Assembly: GCF_004764705.1 (NCBI RefSeq)
Contig: NZ_SHLX01000016.1
Coordinates: forward strand, 162,369 to 226,368
Direction of reading: 5' to 3'
Length of the DNA: 64,000 nt
Origin: Paenibacillus cymbidii
Lineage (GTDB): Bacteria; Bacillota; Bacilli; Paenibacillales; NBRC-103111
Positions 29,903-38,379 of this stretch are shown in pieces; the first letter of the stretch is position 1, and the number at the start of each line of letters is the position of its first letter. The notes under the pieces were generated by a model. The model was given only the letters and a program-made list of their open reading frames with translations. It searched no databases and was not told the origin of the DNA. A program made the translations under genes and the position numbers.

Positions 29903-30005
29903 TGGTACAGGTTGGGAGCATTGGGGGACGATGCCGGAGCGAAAGCGCATCGGTTCGAACGAAATGCGCCGCCAATGGATCGACATGGGCATGGGGGGAA
30001 CCAGA

Positions 30006-30224
30006 GTGAAAATTGCGGTCAAATCGGCGGCGTTCGTACGGAAACGGATCATGCAGGGAATGTCGCAGCGGGAGCTCGCCAGACGCACCGGATTAAGCCA
30101 TTCTTATATCAGTCTGCTGGAGCGCGACGGCAAAACGGTCGGCCCGGCGGCGGCCAAACGCATCAGCGAAGCGCTCAACGAGCCGATGGAAGAACTGTTC
30201 GAGCTGGTGGACAGGGGCAACTGA
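30006..30224 (+). CDS. Small XRE-family regulator
   Basis: This 72-residue protein is essentially one Cro/C1 helix-turn-helix: FVRKRIMQGMSQRELARRTG and LSHSYISLLERDGKTVGPAA. It starts at GTG 30006, with GGGGGG seven bases upstream; longer frames upstream lack ribosome sites. Very small Cro-like proteins of this type bind DNA as dimers. It is transcribed from the TATAAT promoter at 29897-29902 and lies opposite the larger XRE gene, an arrangement like a phage immunity switch, although no phage gene is near. Confidence 0.75.
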   Translation: MKIAVKSAAFVRKRIMQGMSQRELARRTGLSHSYISLLERDGKTVGPAAAKRISEALNEPMEELFELVDRGN

Positions 30225-30242
30225 CCGCTCCCGCCACCGGGT

Positions 30243-31406
30243 TCAACCAGTGACATGGATGCTCCCGTGGGCATAACGAACCACTTTGTTTTTGCCGCTC
30301 GTTTTGGCTTTGTACATCGCTTCGTCCGCTTGCTTCAGCAGCGTTTCGCCGCTAATTCCTTTGCGCGAGCTCGAATAGCCGATGCTGACCGTGACGCCGG
30401 CTTCCTGTTCGACGCGTTCGCGCACCATTTCGGCCAATGCGTCGATATCGGCTTCGGGATCGGTGATCAGCGCGACCATTTCTTCGCCCCCGTATCGACC
30501 GCAGATGCCAAATTCCTGGCAGCATTCCCGCATGATATGGGCCACATGCTTAAGCGCCTCGTCGCCTCGCTGGTGGCCTTGCGTATCGTTCAGCTTCTTG
30601 AAATTGTCAATGTCGCTGAAGAGGATCGTCACCGCAACGCCGTGGTCGACGTAATGATTGACTTGCCCGGTGAAGTATCGGCGGTTGTAGAGTCCGGTCA
30701 GGCCGTCGGTAATCGACTTCGTGTAGGAGGCATGCAGCAGCTCGACCACACGCTCGAACAGAATCATGAACAGGCCGAGAAAATAGAGGACCGGAAGCGC
30801 GTTCTCGAGCAGCGACAAAAACGGCTGCTTGCCGCCGAAGCCGTAGCCGGCTATGATGTGCACGGCATGAAGCGCCGTATAAACGCCCAGGCTCCACTCG
30901 TATTTGCGGGCTTGTCCGATCCAGCCGGGAATCCAGCTGTAAAAAGCAAACAGCAGCATAAACACGTACAGGTCGAGTCCCAAATGGCGCACCAGGTACG
31001 TTTGACCGGACGATCCGGCTTCGCCTGCGAACGGAGCGATGTGGGCAAACGAGAGCAGGACGGAGAGCGCCAGCATGCCGCAAAAAACGACTTGCAGCTT
31101 GGGCCTGGACGGATTGTACAGCCGATAGACGCCGAAGTTGAGCATGATGAACGAAAGTGCAGGCAGCAGTTGACTCAGCAGGCCGCCCCAATCGGTCGAG
31201 ACGTAGCCCGACGATTCGCTGGCGATCAGAAAGGCGTATTGCGCAATAACGAACACCAGCGTGGCGGAGAAGGACATGTACGAGCGGCGCCTGCGGCTCA
31301 TGAACAAGCGGAACGACATGAACAGCATCATCAGCACGATGACGACGATGAGCGAGAAGCTGTAAATATGGCCGTACGCAAACGTAAAAGGACCGAGTGC
31401 CTTCAA
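30243..31406 (-). CDS. Membrane-bound diguanylate cyclase (GGDEF)
   Basis: This 387-residue protein has seven or so N-terminal membrane helices and a C-terminal GGDEF domain. The substrate segment LFSDIDNFKKLNDTQGHQRG and the signature RYGGEEM are present. GGEEM differs from the usual GG(D/E)EF at the last residue, which is often tolerated. The helix of the linker lies just before LLHASYTKSITDGLTGLYNRR. It would make c-di-GMP from GTP. The start is TTG at 31406, with GGAGG seven bases ahead. Confidence 0.85.
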   Translation of the reverse strand: MKALGPFTFAYGHIYSFSLIVVIVLMMLFMSFRLFMSRRRRSYMSFSATLVFVIAQYAFLIASESSGYVSTDWGGLLSQLLPALSFIMLNFGVYRLYNPSRPKLQVVFCGMLALSVLLSFAHIAPFAGEAGSSGQTYLVRHLGLDLYVFMLLFAFYSWIPGWIGQARKYEWSLGVYTALHAVHIIAGYGFGGKQPFLSLLENALPVLYFLGLFMILFERVVELLHASYTKSITDGLTGLYNRRYFTGQVNHYVDHGVAVTILFSDIDNFKKLNDTQGHQRGDEALKHVAHIMRECCQEFGICGRYGGEEMVALITDPEADIDALAEMVRERVEQEAGVTVSIGYSSSRKGISGETLLKQADEAMYKAKTSGKNKVVRYAHGSIHVTG

Positions 31407-31641
31407 TTGGTTTCCTCCGCGGTCGTAGGGCGTGTCTGGGAACTTTGAGGCCAGCAGGTTTGGCCGAATGATCCATTTCGCGAGATCGGTTGTCCGGATA
31501 TGGTTATTATAGGGGAAGCGTCAGACGCCTGTCGAGAATGCCGAATGGCTCAAAAAGTTCTATTGCTCAGGGAACGTCTGTTTGGTAAACTTAGGAGCGT
31601 AATCCACTCTTCCGAGCAGGAGAGAGCAAGGAGGAACTCCG

Positions 31642-32781
31642 TTGAACATATTGCAGGCTCTCTTCTTCCCGCCCGAACAGCCGGGCGGCGTATCGTCGAT
31701 GGTGCCGTATATCCAGGAACGTTTCGCCAGGAAGGGCTGGGACATGGAGCTGTTTTCGCTGCCCAAGCGCATCCGCGGCAAAGGTTCCGACCCTGTCTCC
31801 TTCGGCACGTTCGATTGCCGTGCATTCGAAGGCGATCCGATTGTCGACAAATATTTGCAAACGTACCGCGATTATATTTGGTGGACGAAGCTGCGCATTC
31901 GCAAATCGTACGATCTGATCCATGCCCATCATCCGGTCGCCGCGCTGGCGATGAAGCAGCTGTTTCCGCAAACGCCGGTCATGATGACGATTCACTCCAG
32001 TTACGAGCGCGAGCTGCTGCTGAACGGCAAAATCGAACCGGACGGCCCGGCGCATGTGTTCCTGACTTCTTTATACCGCGAGCTCGAGGACCGTTTGGAG
32101 CAGATTACGACGGTATCCTCTTCCTTCAAGCAATATTTGTCCGATTATGTGCAGGATGTCGAGCGAATCGGCGTAATCCCGAACGGCTTCGACGAGAAGC
32201 GTTTCCGCCCGATTCCGCACGACAATGCGGTGCCCCAGCTTATCTGCGTGTGCCGGCTTGTGCCGGCCAAAGGCCTCGATATTTTGCTTCAGGCGTGCGC
32301 GCAGCTCAAGCAGCGGGGGGTCGACTTCGTACTGCATCTGATCGGCGACGGACCGATCCGGCAGGAGCTGGAGCAGATGGCCGGCGAACTGAATGTGTAC
32401 GAGGAAACGATTTTTTACGGCTATATGCTCCATCCGGAGGAGTTTATGCCGTTTTTCGATATTTTCGTGCTGCCGTCCCGCGCGGAAGCGTTCGGTTCGG
32501 TGTTCGCCGAAGCGGCGCTCTGCATGCTGGCGCTCGTAGGCACGAATGTAGGCGGCATTGCCGAACAAATCGAAAACGGCCGCAACGGCCTTATCGTTCC
32601 TCCCGACGATCCCGGCGCGCTGGCGGACGCGCTGGAGAAGCTGATCGCCGATCCCGATTTTCGCTACAATATGGCGCGCTCGGCATGGGACAAGGCGAAA
32701 AAGACGTACTCGCTCAACCGCGTCATCCAGCAGTTGACGCGCGTATACGAGCGGTATCGGACGAGAGGGCAGCCGTCGTGA
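31642..32781 (+). CDS. Glycosyltransferase family 4
   Basis: This 379-residue cytoplasmic enzyme transfers a sugar from an activated donor. The N-terminal FFPPEQPGGVSSMV and the C-terminal donor-site segment VLPSRAEAFGSVFAEAALC (an EX7E motif) are typical of GT4; IPNGFDEKRFRP marks the domain joint. The start is TTG at 31642 after AAGGAGG. It overlaps the nuclease gene by 4 bases, although the functional link is unclear. The acceptor cannot be predicted. Confidence 0.87.
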   Translation: MNILQALFFPPEQPGGVSSMVPYIQERFARKGWDMELFSLPKRIRGKGSDPVSFGTFDCRAFEGDPIVDKYLQTYRDYIWWTKLRIRKSYDLIHAHHPVAALAMKQLFPQTPVMMTIHSSYERELLLNGKIEPDGPAHVFLTSLYRELEDRLEQITTVSSSFKQYLSDYVQDVERIGVIPNGFDEKRFRPIPHDNAVPQLICVCRLVPAKGLDILLQACAQLKQRGVDFVLHLIGDGPIRQELEQMAGELNVYEETIFYGYMLHPEEFMPFFDIFVLPSRAEAFGSVFAEAALCMLALVGTNVGGIAEQIENGRNGLIVPPDDPGALADALEKLIADPDFRYNMARSAWDKAKKTYSLNRVIQQLTRVYERYRTRGQPS

Positions 32782-34169
32782 GCGGCTTTCGTTTCGTCCA
32801 TGCCGCCGATCTCCATCTCGGCAGCCCGTTTCGCGGGCTCTCCGCGCAAATGCCTCCGGCGATCCGAGAGACGGTGTTGATGGCGGGTTACGAAGCGCTG
32901 AAGGCGCTGGTCGAGCTGACGATCCGGATAAAGGCGGATTTTCTGGTGATTGCCGGCGATGTTTACGATGCGGCCGATCGTTCGCTGCAGGCGCAAATTC
33001 GCTTTCAACAGGCGATGGAGCGGCTTGACGCGGCCGGGATCCCGGCATTCGTCGCCCATGGCAACCACGACCCGGCGGACGGCCGGTCGGCGCATTTGCG
33101 CTGGCCGGACAATGTCCGTTTTTTTTCATCCGAGCAAGTGGAGAGCATTCCGCTGCACAAACGGGGAGAAGACCGGCCATATGCGCATGTGTACGGCATG
33201 TCGTACGGGACGGCGGAAGTGACGGCCAATTTGGCCCGCGGCTTCCGGGTCCGGCCCGGCGCGCCGTACCATATCGCCGTGCTGCACGCCAATGTGGACG
33301 GGGAAGGTGAACATGCCAATTACGCACCGTGTTCGCTCAAGGAACTGGTGCACAGCGGGATGAACTATTGGGCGCTTGGCCATGTACATACGCGCCGGGT
33401 GCTGCACGAAGCGCCGTTCGTCGTGTATCCCGGCAATTTGCAGGGCCGCAGCATTCGCGAAACCGGCGCCAAAGGCTGCTGCCTGGTCGACGTGGATGCG
33501 TCCGGTCGGACGGAACTGACGTTCCACGAACTGGACGCCATGCGGTGGCACACGCGTGCATTATCGATCGACGGGCTATCATCGGAGCAGGCGCTCAAGG
33601 ATGCGCTCGAGGCGGAGCTGGAGGCGGTGCGCGAGGAGGGGAACGGCCGTCCCGCCGTCATCCGTTTTGCAATTGAAGGTCGCGGCCCGCTTCACGCCAG
33701 ATTGCGCCAACCGGCGGCCGTGCTGGAGCTGGCGGCCGAACTGCGGGCGGCCGAAGCCGAACGGGCGGAGCGATACGGCGTGTCCGGTTTCGTCTGGACC
33801 GAAGCGGTGCAAGCCGCAACCGGCCAACCTGTCGACCGCGAGTCGCTGCTTGCGGGCGGCGGGTATTTGGGCGACTTGTTGCAACTGGCGGCGGAGCTGG
33901 CACAAGACGAAACGGCGCTGGCCGGCTTGTGCGAAGAAGCGCTTGCGCCGCTGCTGACCGGCGGACGAACTGCCGAGTGGCTGCACGGCGCTCAATCGGC
34001 CGACCGGCTGCGCTGGCTGGCGGCGGCAGAGGAACTGGCGATCGACGCGCTGGCCGGCTTGGCCGGCGAACTCGCGGCGTCGCCGGTGCGTTCGCTCTTG
34101 CCGGAGCCCGGCGGCAGCGAAACCGCCGATGGCGCGGGCGGCTCACGGGAAGGAGGCGACGGCGGATGA
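32778..34169 (+). CDS. yhaO: DNA repair exonuclease, YhaO / SbcD type
   Basis: This 463-residue metallophosphoesterase resembles Mre11/SbcD nucleases. Metal-binding motifs are in order: HAADLHLGSPF, GDVYDAAD, AHGNHDP, VLHANVDGEGEH and LGHVHTRR. GTG at 32778 overlaps the glycosyltransferase stop (GTGA). The frame is open far upstream, but that part is out of frame with the glycosyltransferase and not coding. Together with the next gene it forms the YhaO-YhaN pair of Bacillota. Confidence 0.9.
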   Translation: MSGFRFVHAADLHLGSPFRGLSAQMPPAIRETVLMAGYEALKALVELTIRIKADFLVIAGDVYDAADRSLQAQIRFQQAMERLDAAGIPAFVAHGNHDPADGRSAHLRWPDNVRFFSSEQVESIPLHKRGEDRPYAHVYGMSYGTAEVTANLARGFRVRPGAPYHIAVLHANVDGEGEHANYAPCSLKELVHSGMNYWALGHVHTRRVLHEAPFVVYPGNLQGRSIRETGAKGCCLVDVDASGRTELTFHELDAMRWHTRALSIDGLSSEQALKDALEAELEAVREEGNGRPAVIRFAIEGRGPLHARLRQPAAVLELAAELRAAEAERAERYGVSGFVWTEAVQAATGQPVDRESLLAGGGYLGDLLQLAAELAQDETALAGLCEEALAPLLTGGRTAEWLHGAQSADRLRWLAAAEELAIDALAGLAGELAASPVRSLLPEPGGSETADGAGGSREGGDGG

Positions 34170-37100
34170 GGATCGCAGCGCTTTATATCGAACGGTTCGC
34201 CGAGCTGGAACGGGTCGCACTGACGTTCGAAGGGACGATGACGGTCATTTACGGGCCGAACGAAGCCGGCAAAAGCACGCTGCTGCGCTTCATTCGCGCC
34301 ATGCTGTTCGGTTTCCCGCCGCGCCCGGCGAGCGGAACCGAACCGCCTGCGGCGGATTATGGCGCGCAAGGCGGCCATCTCGATGTGGAAGCGGGCGACG
34401 GCTTCCGCTATCGCATCGCGCGCCGCGAAACCGCTTCCGGCCGCGGCAGGGCCGGCCAGACGTTGGCCGTTACGCGCGAGGACGGCACGACCGGCGGTGA
34501 AGCGCAGCTGCGCGGGCTGCTCGGCGGCTTGTCCGGCGAGCTGTACCGCAGCCTGTTCGCCTTTGGGCTTGACGAACTGCAGGAGCTGCGCACGCTGCAG
34601 TCGGACGAGCTCGGCAGCTACTTGTACGGCGCCGGCTTCGGCGGGCAAGGGGCGGCGATCGTTGCCGCCGAGCGCAAGCTGGCGGCGGAGATGGAGCAGC
34701 TGTACCGGCCGCGCGGCAAACTGCAGCCGGTCGGCAAGCTGTTGGCGGCGATAGCCGATGCCGACGCCGAGCTGCGGCGCAGCAAGGAGCAGATCGGCCG
34801 CTACGAAGCGCTGCTGGCCGACCGCGATGCGGCCGAAACGGCGATAGCGGCGGCCGGTCAACAATTGCAGCGGGCGAATGCAAATGCTGCGCTGCTGGGC
34901 GCCTGCCTGCAGGCGCAAGCCAGCTGGCAGCGGCTGCAGGAAGCGTCCGCCGAGCTGGCGCAGCTGCCCGCAAGCCGGCCGATGCCCGCCGAGGCGCTGC
35001 CGCGCTTCGAGCGACTGCTCGCCGAGCGGGAGGCGGGCTTGCAAGCGGCGGAGCGTTTGCAGCTGCGCCGGGAACAGCTCGCGGCAGAGCAGGAGCGGTT
35101 GCCGACGGGAACGGAAGCGGCCGGCGATCGCGAGCAGCTCGCCGCGCTGGCAGAGCGGTTGCCGCTGCATCGCCGGGCGGAGCTGGAGCTGGCGGAGCAA
35201 GCCGCGACGATCGACGCCGCGGAGCGCGAGCTGGGGCAGCAGCTGCGCCGGATCGGCGCCGGCTGGAGCGCCGAGATGCTGGCGGCCCAGCCGGCGATGC
35301 CGGAGCGCGCGGAGCGGGTGCGCTCGTACGGCGAACGGTTCGCGCGAAGCGGCCGCGAGCTGGAGCAGCGCGAGTACGAAGCCGGCGAGCTTGAGCGCCA
35401 ACTGGCGGAGGCGCGGGAACGGCTGGCGGAGCGCGAGCGGGCGCTTGCGGCAACGCCGGCGGGCAGCGCCGAAGCCGCGCAGCGGGAGCTGGCGCTGCTG
35501 CCGGAGGCGATGCAGGCGCTGCGCAGCGGCGCCGGGCAACTCGCGCGGCAGCGGCTGGAGCTGCGCCATGCGGCGGAGCGCGAGCGCGACGAGCGCGGCC
35601 GCGCCGCAGCGCAGCCGCGGCAATCAGCACCGACGGCCGCCGGCTGGCTGGCGCCGGCGCTGGTTGCCGCCGGAGCGGCTATCGCCGCGGCGGCGGCGGT
35701 GCTGGCGCTGGCGCCGCGGCATTGGGCGGCCGCGGTAGCGGCGGCGGCATGTGCCGCGCTTGCGGCCGGAGCGATCGTCGCCGCGGTTCGGCGCAGCCGC
35801 CGGGCAAAGGCGGAGCGCGGCGGCCTTGCAAGAGGGCGGCGCGGCGGGCGCTACGCGCCTCCCGCCGTGGAAGCGTCTCCCCGGCTCGAAGCGCTGGCGC
35901 AGGAGAAGGAGCGGCTCGAGCAGGCGGTACGCCGAACCGCCGCTACGTTGAACGAGCGGGTTGAAGCGCTGCGCCGTATGGTGGGAACGGACGGCACTTC
36001 GGGGGTGTCGTCCGGTGCATACCGCGAAGCGTTCGCTGCATTCGCCGAGTCGTCCGCGACTGCCGTGGAGCCGGAAGAGGACGAGCTGCCGCCAGCGGTT
36101 CGCCACCTGCTTGCTGCGGGAGAGCAGCGGCATACCGCGGCTGCGGAGCGACTCGGCCGGCACAAGCGGCAGGCCGAACAGCTCGGCGAAGCGCAAGCGG
36201 CGGTGCGGGAGCAGGAAGCGCGCCTGGCGGCCAGCCGCACTGCCGCCGAACGCGCAGGGGAACAGCGGCGGCAGCTTGAAGCGTCGTGGCGCGAATGGCT
36301 GGCGGAGCAGCGGCTGCCGCAGGCGGAGCATCCCGAAACGACGCTCGAAACGCTGCGTTCGATCGAAACGGCTTACGCGCAGCTCCAGGCGCTGCGCCAG
36401 CTCGAAAGCAAACGCGACAAGCTGCGGTTTGACGCGGAGTCGTTTGTACAGGCGGCGGAGCGGCTGCTTGGCTCCGGCGCCCGTCAGGATCCCGGCGCCA
36501 TGCTGTTGCTGCGCCAGGAAGAGGCGGAGCGCACGGCGGCTGCGATTCGCCGGCGCGAGGCGCTGGCGGAGGAGCTGCTCCGCCTGGACGAGGAACGGCA
36601 GCTGGCGGCGGCCGGGCTGGCGCGCATCGAGGCGCGTATCGCCGCGCTGTGGGCCGAAGCCGGCGCAGCGGACGAAGAGCAGTTCCGCCGGCTGGTGCTG
36701 GACGCCGAACATGCGGCGTCGCTGCGCGCCGAAGCGGCGCAGCTGGAGGCGCTGCTCGAGGTGGCGCTCGGTCGCGGCGGCCAGCGGCTCGACGCGGAAG
36801 CGTTGCTGGCCGCAAGCGATGCGCCGGCGCTGCGCGAACAGCGCGAAGCGGCGTTGGCGGAAAAGGAGCGGGCAGAGCGGGAACTGTCGGCGCAGCACGA
36901 CCGCCGCGGCCGGCTGCGCAGCGAACTGGAGCAGCTCGAGCGCGGAGACAGCCACGCCCTGCAGCTGGCCAAGCTGGAGGCGCACAAGGCGCTGCTGGCA
37001 GAGCATCTCGAGCGCTGGGCCGGCCTTGCGCTTGGCGCCGCCTTGTTCCGCAAGACGCGCGAGTTGTACGAGCGCGACCGTCAGCCGGCGGTGCTGCAGC

Positions 37101-37498
37101 TAGCTTCGGCTTATTTTGCCGATATTACCCAAGGGAAGTATACGCGCGTGATGGCGCCGCTCGGCGTCAAGAAGCTGTTCGTCCGCCGCGAAGCGGACGG
37201 GCGCCAGCTCGATTCCGCCCTGCTCAGCCGCGGGACGGCGGAGCAGCTGTATTTGGCGATGAGGCTGTCGCTGGCGGAGCAGTTCGCACGCAATGTCCGG
37301 CTGCCGATCGTGATGGACGACATTTTCGTCAATTTCGACGCGGCGCGGCTGCGGCAGACGTTGCCTGTGCTCGGACAGGTGGCGGATCGTCATCAACTGC
37401 TGCTCTTCACCTGCCACACGCATATGGCCGAAGCGGTCGCGGCTGTTCATCCTGGCGCGCAAGTTGCGCCGCTGCAGCCGGCCGCACATAAAGGATAA
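34166..37498 (+). CDS. yhaN: SMC-like AAA ATPase, YhaN / SbcC type
   Basis: This 1110-residue ATPase has a Walker A GPNEAGKST near residue 31 and a C-terminal Walker B in LPIVMDDIFVNFD. Between them are long Ala/Glu/Arg-rich coiled coils. In the middle (about residues 490-540) there are two hydrophobic stretches, as in YhaN proteins, which may anchor it to the membrane. AAGGAGG precedes the ATG at 34166, which overlaps the nuclease stop. The pair probably processes DNA ends. The local GC content is very high. Confidence 0.87.
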   Translation: MRIAALYIERFAELERVALTFEGTMTVIYGPNEAGKSTLLRFIRAMLFGFPPRPASGTEPPAADYGAQGGHLDVEAGDGFRYRIARRETASGRGRAGQTLAVTREDGTTGGEAQLRGLLGGLSGELYRSLFAFGLDELQELRTLQSDELGSYLYGAGFGGQGAAIVAAERKLAAEMEQLYRPRGKLQPVGKLLAAIADADAELRRSKEQIGRYEALLADRDAAETAIAAAGQQLQRANANAALLGACLQAQASWQRLQEASAELAQLPASRPMPAEALPRFERLLAEREAGLQAAERLQLRREQLAAEQERLPTGTEAAGDREQLAALAERLPLHRRAELELAEQAATIDAAERELGQQLRRIGAGWSAEMLAAQPAMPERAERVRSYGERFARSGRELEQREYEAGELERQLAEARERLAERERALAATPAGSAEAAQRELALLPEAMQALRSGAGQLARQRLELRHAAERERDERGRAAAQPRQSAPTAAGWLAPALVAAGAAIAAAAAVLALAPRHWAAAVAAAACAALAAGAIVAAVRRSRRAKAERGGLARGRRGGRYAPPAVEASPRLEALAQEKERLEQAVRRTAATLNERVEALRRMVGTDGTSGVSSGAYREAFAAFAESSATAVEPEEDELPPAVRHLLAAGEQRHTAAAERLGRHKRQAEQLGEAQAAVREQEARLAASRTAAERAGEQRRQLEASWREWLAEQRLPQAEHPETTLETLRSIETAYAQLQALRQLESKRDKLRFDAESFVQAAERLLGSGARQDPGAMLLLRQEEAERTAAAIRRREALAEELLRLDEERQLAAAGLARIEARIAALWAEAGAADEEQFRRLVLDAEHAASLRAEAAQLEALLEVALGRGGQRLDAEALLAASDAPALREQREAALAEKERAERELSAQHDRRGRLRSELEQLERGDSHALQLAKLEAHKALLAEHLERWAGLALGAALFRKTRELYERDRQPAVLQLASAYFADITQGKYTRVMAPLGVKKLFVRREADGRQLDSALLSRGTAEQLYLAMRLSLAEQFARNVRLPIVMDDIFVNFDAARLRQTLPVLGQVADRHQLLLFTCHTHMAEAVAAVHPGAQVAPLQPAAHKG

Positions 37499-37514
37499 CG
37501 GGAGGCAAAGCCCT

Positions 37515-38300
37515 ATGATCTTTTCGCCATCTTTGGACGCCGTGTTTCGCGGCTCCAGCCTGAGTTTGGAGCAGCGGATCGAAACGGTCGCCCGCTGCGG
37601 CTACCGCGCTTTTGAAATATGGGGATGGTCCGAACAAACCGTGCAGACGATCGTGTTGGCCAAGGAAAGGCACGACTTGACGCTTGCCTCCATGTGCACG
37701 CGGATGGTGTCGCTCGTCGATCCGGCGCAGCGGGGCGCGTATATCGCCGGCCTGCGCGAAAGCATCGCCGCGGCACGCACACTCGGCTGCCGGTTCCTGA
37801 TTACCCAGACGGGCAACGAACTGTCCGGTGTACCGCGGGAACGGCAGCGGCAAACGATGATCGAAGGGCTCGAGATGTGTGCGCCGTATTTGGAAGAAGC
37901 GGGCGTGACGCTGATCGTCGAGCCGCTGAATACGAAGGTGAACCATCCGGGCCATTATTTGGTGCATGCGGCGGAAGCGTTCGAAGTGGCGGCGGCCGTC
38001 GACAGTCCGCACGTCAAAGTCGTGTACGACATTTATCACCAGCAAATCAGCGAAGGCGACCTCATCCCGACGATTCGTGCCGGCATCGGCCATATCGCCT
38101 ATTTCCACGCCGCCGATCATCCCGGCCGAAACGAACCCGGAACCGGTGAAATTCATTACCCGAACGTGCTCGAAGCGATTCGCCAAACGGGCTATACCGG
38201 TTATGTCGGTTTGGAATATTTTCCGCTCGGCGATCCGGAAGCAAGCTTGCTCGCCGTGAAGGGGGAGCTGTGCGCTCGATTCGAAACGGCGAACGGATAG
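37515..38300 (+). CDS. Hydroxypyruvate isomerase-like TIM-barrel enzyme
   Basis: This 261-residue protein belongs to the xylose-isomerase-like TIM-barrel family. The two metal-binding glutamates are in IVEPLNTKVNH and GLEYFPLGD, with KVVYDIYHQQ and YFHAADHPGRNEPGTGEI between them, a close match to Hyi-type proteins. It would interconvert hydroxypyruvate and tartronate semialdehyde or a related sugar acid. GGGAGG precedes the ATG at 37515, 16 bases after the yhaN stop. Confidence 0.82.
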   Translation: MIFSPSLDAVFRGSSLSLEQRIETVARCGYRAFEIWGWSEQTVQTIVLAKERHDLTLASMCTRMVSLVDPAQRGAYIAGLRESIAAARTLGCRFLITQTGNELSGVPRERQRQTMIEGLEMCAPYLEEAGVTLIVEPLNTKVNHPGHYLVHAAEAFEVAAAVDSPHVKVVYDIYHQQISEGDLIPTIRAGIGHIAYFHAADHPGRNEPGTGEIHYPNVLEAIRQTGYTGYVGLEYFPLGDPEASLLAVKGELCARFETANG

Positions 38301-38328
38301 CTCGAAGCCATACGCCGCACGAAAAAAA

Positions 38329-38362
38329 GCCTCCCGACTCGCAATCGAGTCCGGGAGGCTCT
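38329..38362. terminator. Bidirectional terminator between converging genes
   Basis: AGCCTCCC-GACTCG pairs with CGAGTCCGGGAGGCT. AAAAAAA precedes it and TCTTTGG follows, so it can serve both strands. Confidence 0.75.
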
Positions 38363-38379
38363 TTGGGTTGTTGCGCCTG

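Noticed and set aside
31500..32777. Long open frame upstream of and in phase with yhaO
   Set aside because: It runs out of frame through the glycosyltransferase gene, whose family motifs and TTG start with AAGGAGG are clear. GTG at 32778 is the coupled start of yhaO.
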